Shown in pieces: positions 45,328-46,486 of a DNA stretch of 46,486 nucleotides. Under the pieces are notes generated by a model. That model was not told the DNA's origin and did no database searches. It saw only the letters and a program-made list of their open reading frames with translations. Positions within the stretch are counted from its first letter, which is position 1. Each line of letters opens with the position of its first letter. Origin of the DNA: Streptomyces niphimycinicus (lineage in GTDB: Bacteria > Actinomycetota > Actinomycetes > Streptomycetales > Streptomycetaceae); the NCBI RefSeq assembly GCF_018883605.1, contig NZ_JAHLEM010000110.1, positions 1 through 46,486 on the forward strand, given 5' to 3'. Both the position numbers and the translations under genes were made by a program.

Positions 45328-45733
45328 TGCAGGTGTGTTTGCGGCAGAACTACACGCATCGAACCTGAAGAAAATCTGTCGCGGTCACAGTAGACATTAG
45401 CTCGTCGCAGGGTTATTTTTTCCGTGTACCCAGGAAGTCGAGAAGGGCGCGGCAGAGATGAACTGCCGCGCATGCAGGTCAAGCAGGACGCCCCACGGGG
45501 GCTGCGAGCAGTACCCGCGTTATCCAGCAGTACGACCGTGTAGCCGAAGGTAAAGGAGCAGACGCCATCAGGATCGCCCGGGCGAGGAAGAAGTCCGCCC
45601 GGGTACCGCAGGCCCCGGATTGGAAGGTGGTCCCCGGTCACGCATCCGCGATCCCCGCAGCCCCGCCCTCCCAGGCGGAACCTGCGGACAAAGAAGGCCG
45701 GCGCAGTTCGCCGGTAGATGGTGTTGAAAGCTC
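45328..45733. other. Gene-free region between transposon remnant and merR
   Basis: No convincing gene. Less GC-rich patches (around 45355-45425, including TTATTTTTTCC) stand out from the rest of the window and may be foreign or promoter DNA. Confidence 0.4.
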
Positions 45734-45765
45734 GGGGCCCGGGTGCCGTACGGCACCCGGGCCCC
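45734..45765 (+). promoter_or_regulatory. Perfect 32-bp palindrome upstream of merR
   Basis: Half-site GGGGCCCGGGTGCCGT followed directly by its exact complement; in RNA a 14-bp stem with a GTAC loop. It ends 28 bases before the MerR ATG, so it would be in the leader or act as a terminator for upstream transcription. Confidence 0.6.
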
Positions 45766-45793
45766 CCGACGTGTCCCCTGAAAGAAGAGGTCT

Positions 45794-46138
45794 ATGCCCC
45801 CTGCCAGTTCCCGTCCCGTCGACAATCTCGACGATGACGACTACCCCGCCTACACCATGGGCCGGGCCGCCGAGATGCTCGGCACCACCCCCGCCTTCCT
45901 CCGCGCCCTCGGCGAACACCTCCTGATCACCCCGCTGCGCTCCGAAGGCGGCCACCGCCGCTACTCCCGCTACCAGCTGCGCATCGCCGCCCGCGCCCGC
46001 GAACTCGTCGACCAGGGCACCCCCATCGAAGCCGCCTGCCGCATCGTCATCCTCGAAGACCAGCTCGAAGAAGCCCAGCGCATCAACGAGCACCTGCGCA
46101 CACAAGGCCGCGAGTCGCAGTCGAAGAACTCAGCCTGA
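45794..46138 (+). CDS. Small MerR-family regulator (HspR-like group)
   Basis: 114 residues, with AAGAAGAGG before ATG 45794. MerR helix-turn-helix [40 protein letters not shown], then a short helical tail with [19 protein letters not shown]. No effector domain is present, like BldC/HspR-type small MerR proteins. It lies near hsp18 and DUF2267 genes and may control stress functions. A 32-bp palindrome precedes it. Targets unknown. Confidence 0.87.
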   Translation: MPPASSRPVDNLDDDDYPAYTMGRAAEMLGTTPAFLRALGEHLLITPLRSEGGHRRYSRYQLRIAARARELVDQGTPIEAACRIVILEDQLEEAQRINEHLRTQGRESQSKNSA

Positions 46139-46262
46139 ATCAGCACGCCGATCCTGGGGCAACACCGGCCAGCGGACGATGCTGCCGTCACCGGCCGCGC
46201 CGCCGTAAACAGCCTCGATCAATCGTCCATGGACTTCATGATGCCGCCCCGGCCGCGGCCTT
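46139..46262. other. Short gap before the Tn3 transposase
   Basis: No gene seen. A Tn3 terminal inverted repeat (38 bases, beginning GGGG) would be expected near here if the transposase gene ends at its transposon end, but I could not identify one. Confidence 0.3.
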
Positions 46263-46486
46263 TCAGGCGGCCTGACCGAAGCCGGCCTCGGCCGGGTCCG
46301 CCTCGCGCAGCGGGGCGAAGTCCACGTCCAGCTTCGGGTCGTACGCCTCGGGCTGGATGCCGAGCTCGTGCGTGCTGTACTCGCCGAACCGGTTGATGTG
46401 CTCGGTCAGGTACGGCGAGATGTGCGCCAGGTCCTCCGGCTCGATCGTCCAGCCCTCCTCCAGCAGATGGCGGACGATCTCGGCGA
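46263..46486 (-). CDS. tnpA: Tn3-family transposase TnpA, C-terminal part (partial at right edge)
   Basis: 74 codons to the stop at 46263; continues beyond the right edge. Reads AEIVRHLLEEGWTIEPED, then LAHISPYLTEHINRFGEYST and HELGIQPEAYDPKLDVDF, the conserved end of Tn3-family transposases (ISPYxTEHIxRFGxY). The visible part is intact. TnpA forms cointegrates by replicative transposition that a resolvase then separates; the serine recombinase at 41521 might be such a partner. Confidence 0.88.
   Translation of the reverse strand, partial: AEIVRHLLEEGWTIEPEDLAHISPYLTEHINRFGEYSTHELGIQPEAYDPKLDVDFAPLREADPAEAGFGQAA

Noticed and set aside
45421..45641. A 106-codon minus-strand gene in the region before merR
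   Set aside because: Irregular codon composition, no start signals and no similarity to any family I recognise.

Overview
The window has very high GC content (with strong GC bias at third codon positions), frequent GTG starts, tight ATGA/GTGA gene overlaps, a LAL-family regulator beside a modular type I PKS, and a RheA/Hsp18 heat-shock pair. All of this points to a Streptomyces chromosome, probably an accessory-rich part of it. The left edge cuts a PKS gene; the right edge cuts a Tn3-family transposase.

Region by region. (1) 1-8.9 kb is the edge of a modular polyketide cluster: a PKS whose loading module is acyl-CoA-ligase / ketoreductase-like (apparently dead) / ACP followed by a KS, a divergent FAD aromatic hydroxylase-type monooxygenase, and a convergent 962-residue LAL LuxR regulator. 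A ligase loading module next to such a monooxygenase and LAL regulator recalls ansamycin (geldanamycin/rifamycin-like) clusters, but the starter unit is inference. (2) 9.4-14.6 kb holds a RutE-type nitroreductase, a zinc alcohol dehydrogenase, and two decayed genes (SMP-30-like beta-propeller and Baeyer-Villiger-type monooxygenase), with a divergent TetR regulator. (3) 15.4-18.9 kb is an intact sdhCAB succinate dehydrogenase/fumarate reductase operon preceded by a perfect LysR-type dyad and followed by a strong terminator. (4) 19-25.3 kb is patchy: SRPBCC protein, MarR regulator, remnants of a pectate lyase and of a flavin hydroxylase, a small secreted protein, a methyltransferase, and a secreted GH127-like beta-L-arabinofuranosidase with a ricin-type lectin domain. 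(5) 25.4-37.7 kb is a run of regulator-plus-target units: TetR/MFS, MerR/SDR reductase, a nucleotidyltransferase, a two-component system, a membrane protein, EamA exporter/LysR, and MarR/MFS, where the MFS gene reads in frame into an F420-dependent PPOX-type enzyme. This stretch contains several minisatellites, including about 15 copies of a 10-bp repeat and an in-frame 15-bp repeat inside the histidine kinase.

(6) From about 38.2 kb the content becomes mobile. A secreted-protein gene loses its normal 3' end, then comes an overlapping three-gene operon (tyrosine recombinase, small XRE-type protein, and a second tyrosine-recombinase-like protein carrying six N-terminal CxxC pairs and an altered active site), then a serine recombinase with its own zinc finger. 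Near-identical TCGCAT...ATGCGA dyads lie between them. (7) 42.9-46.1 kb is a compact heat-stress island: two DUF2267 proteins, Hsp18, its divergent RheA-type thermosensing repressor with two matching operators, and a small MerR regulator. It has Tn3 transposase pieces within and beside it, suggesting a transposon-carried stress cassette.

Most calls rest on recognisable family motifs read from the translation; no database search was run.
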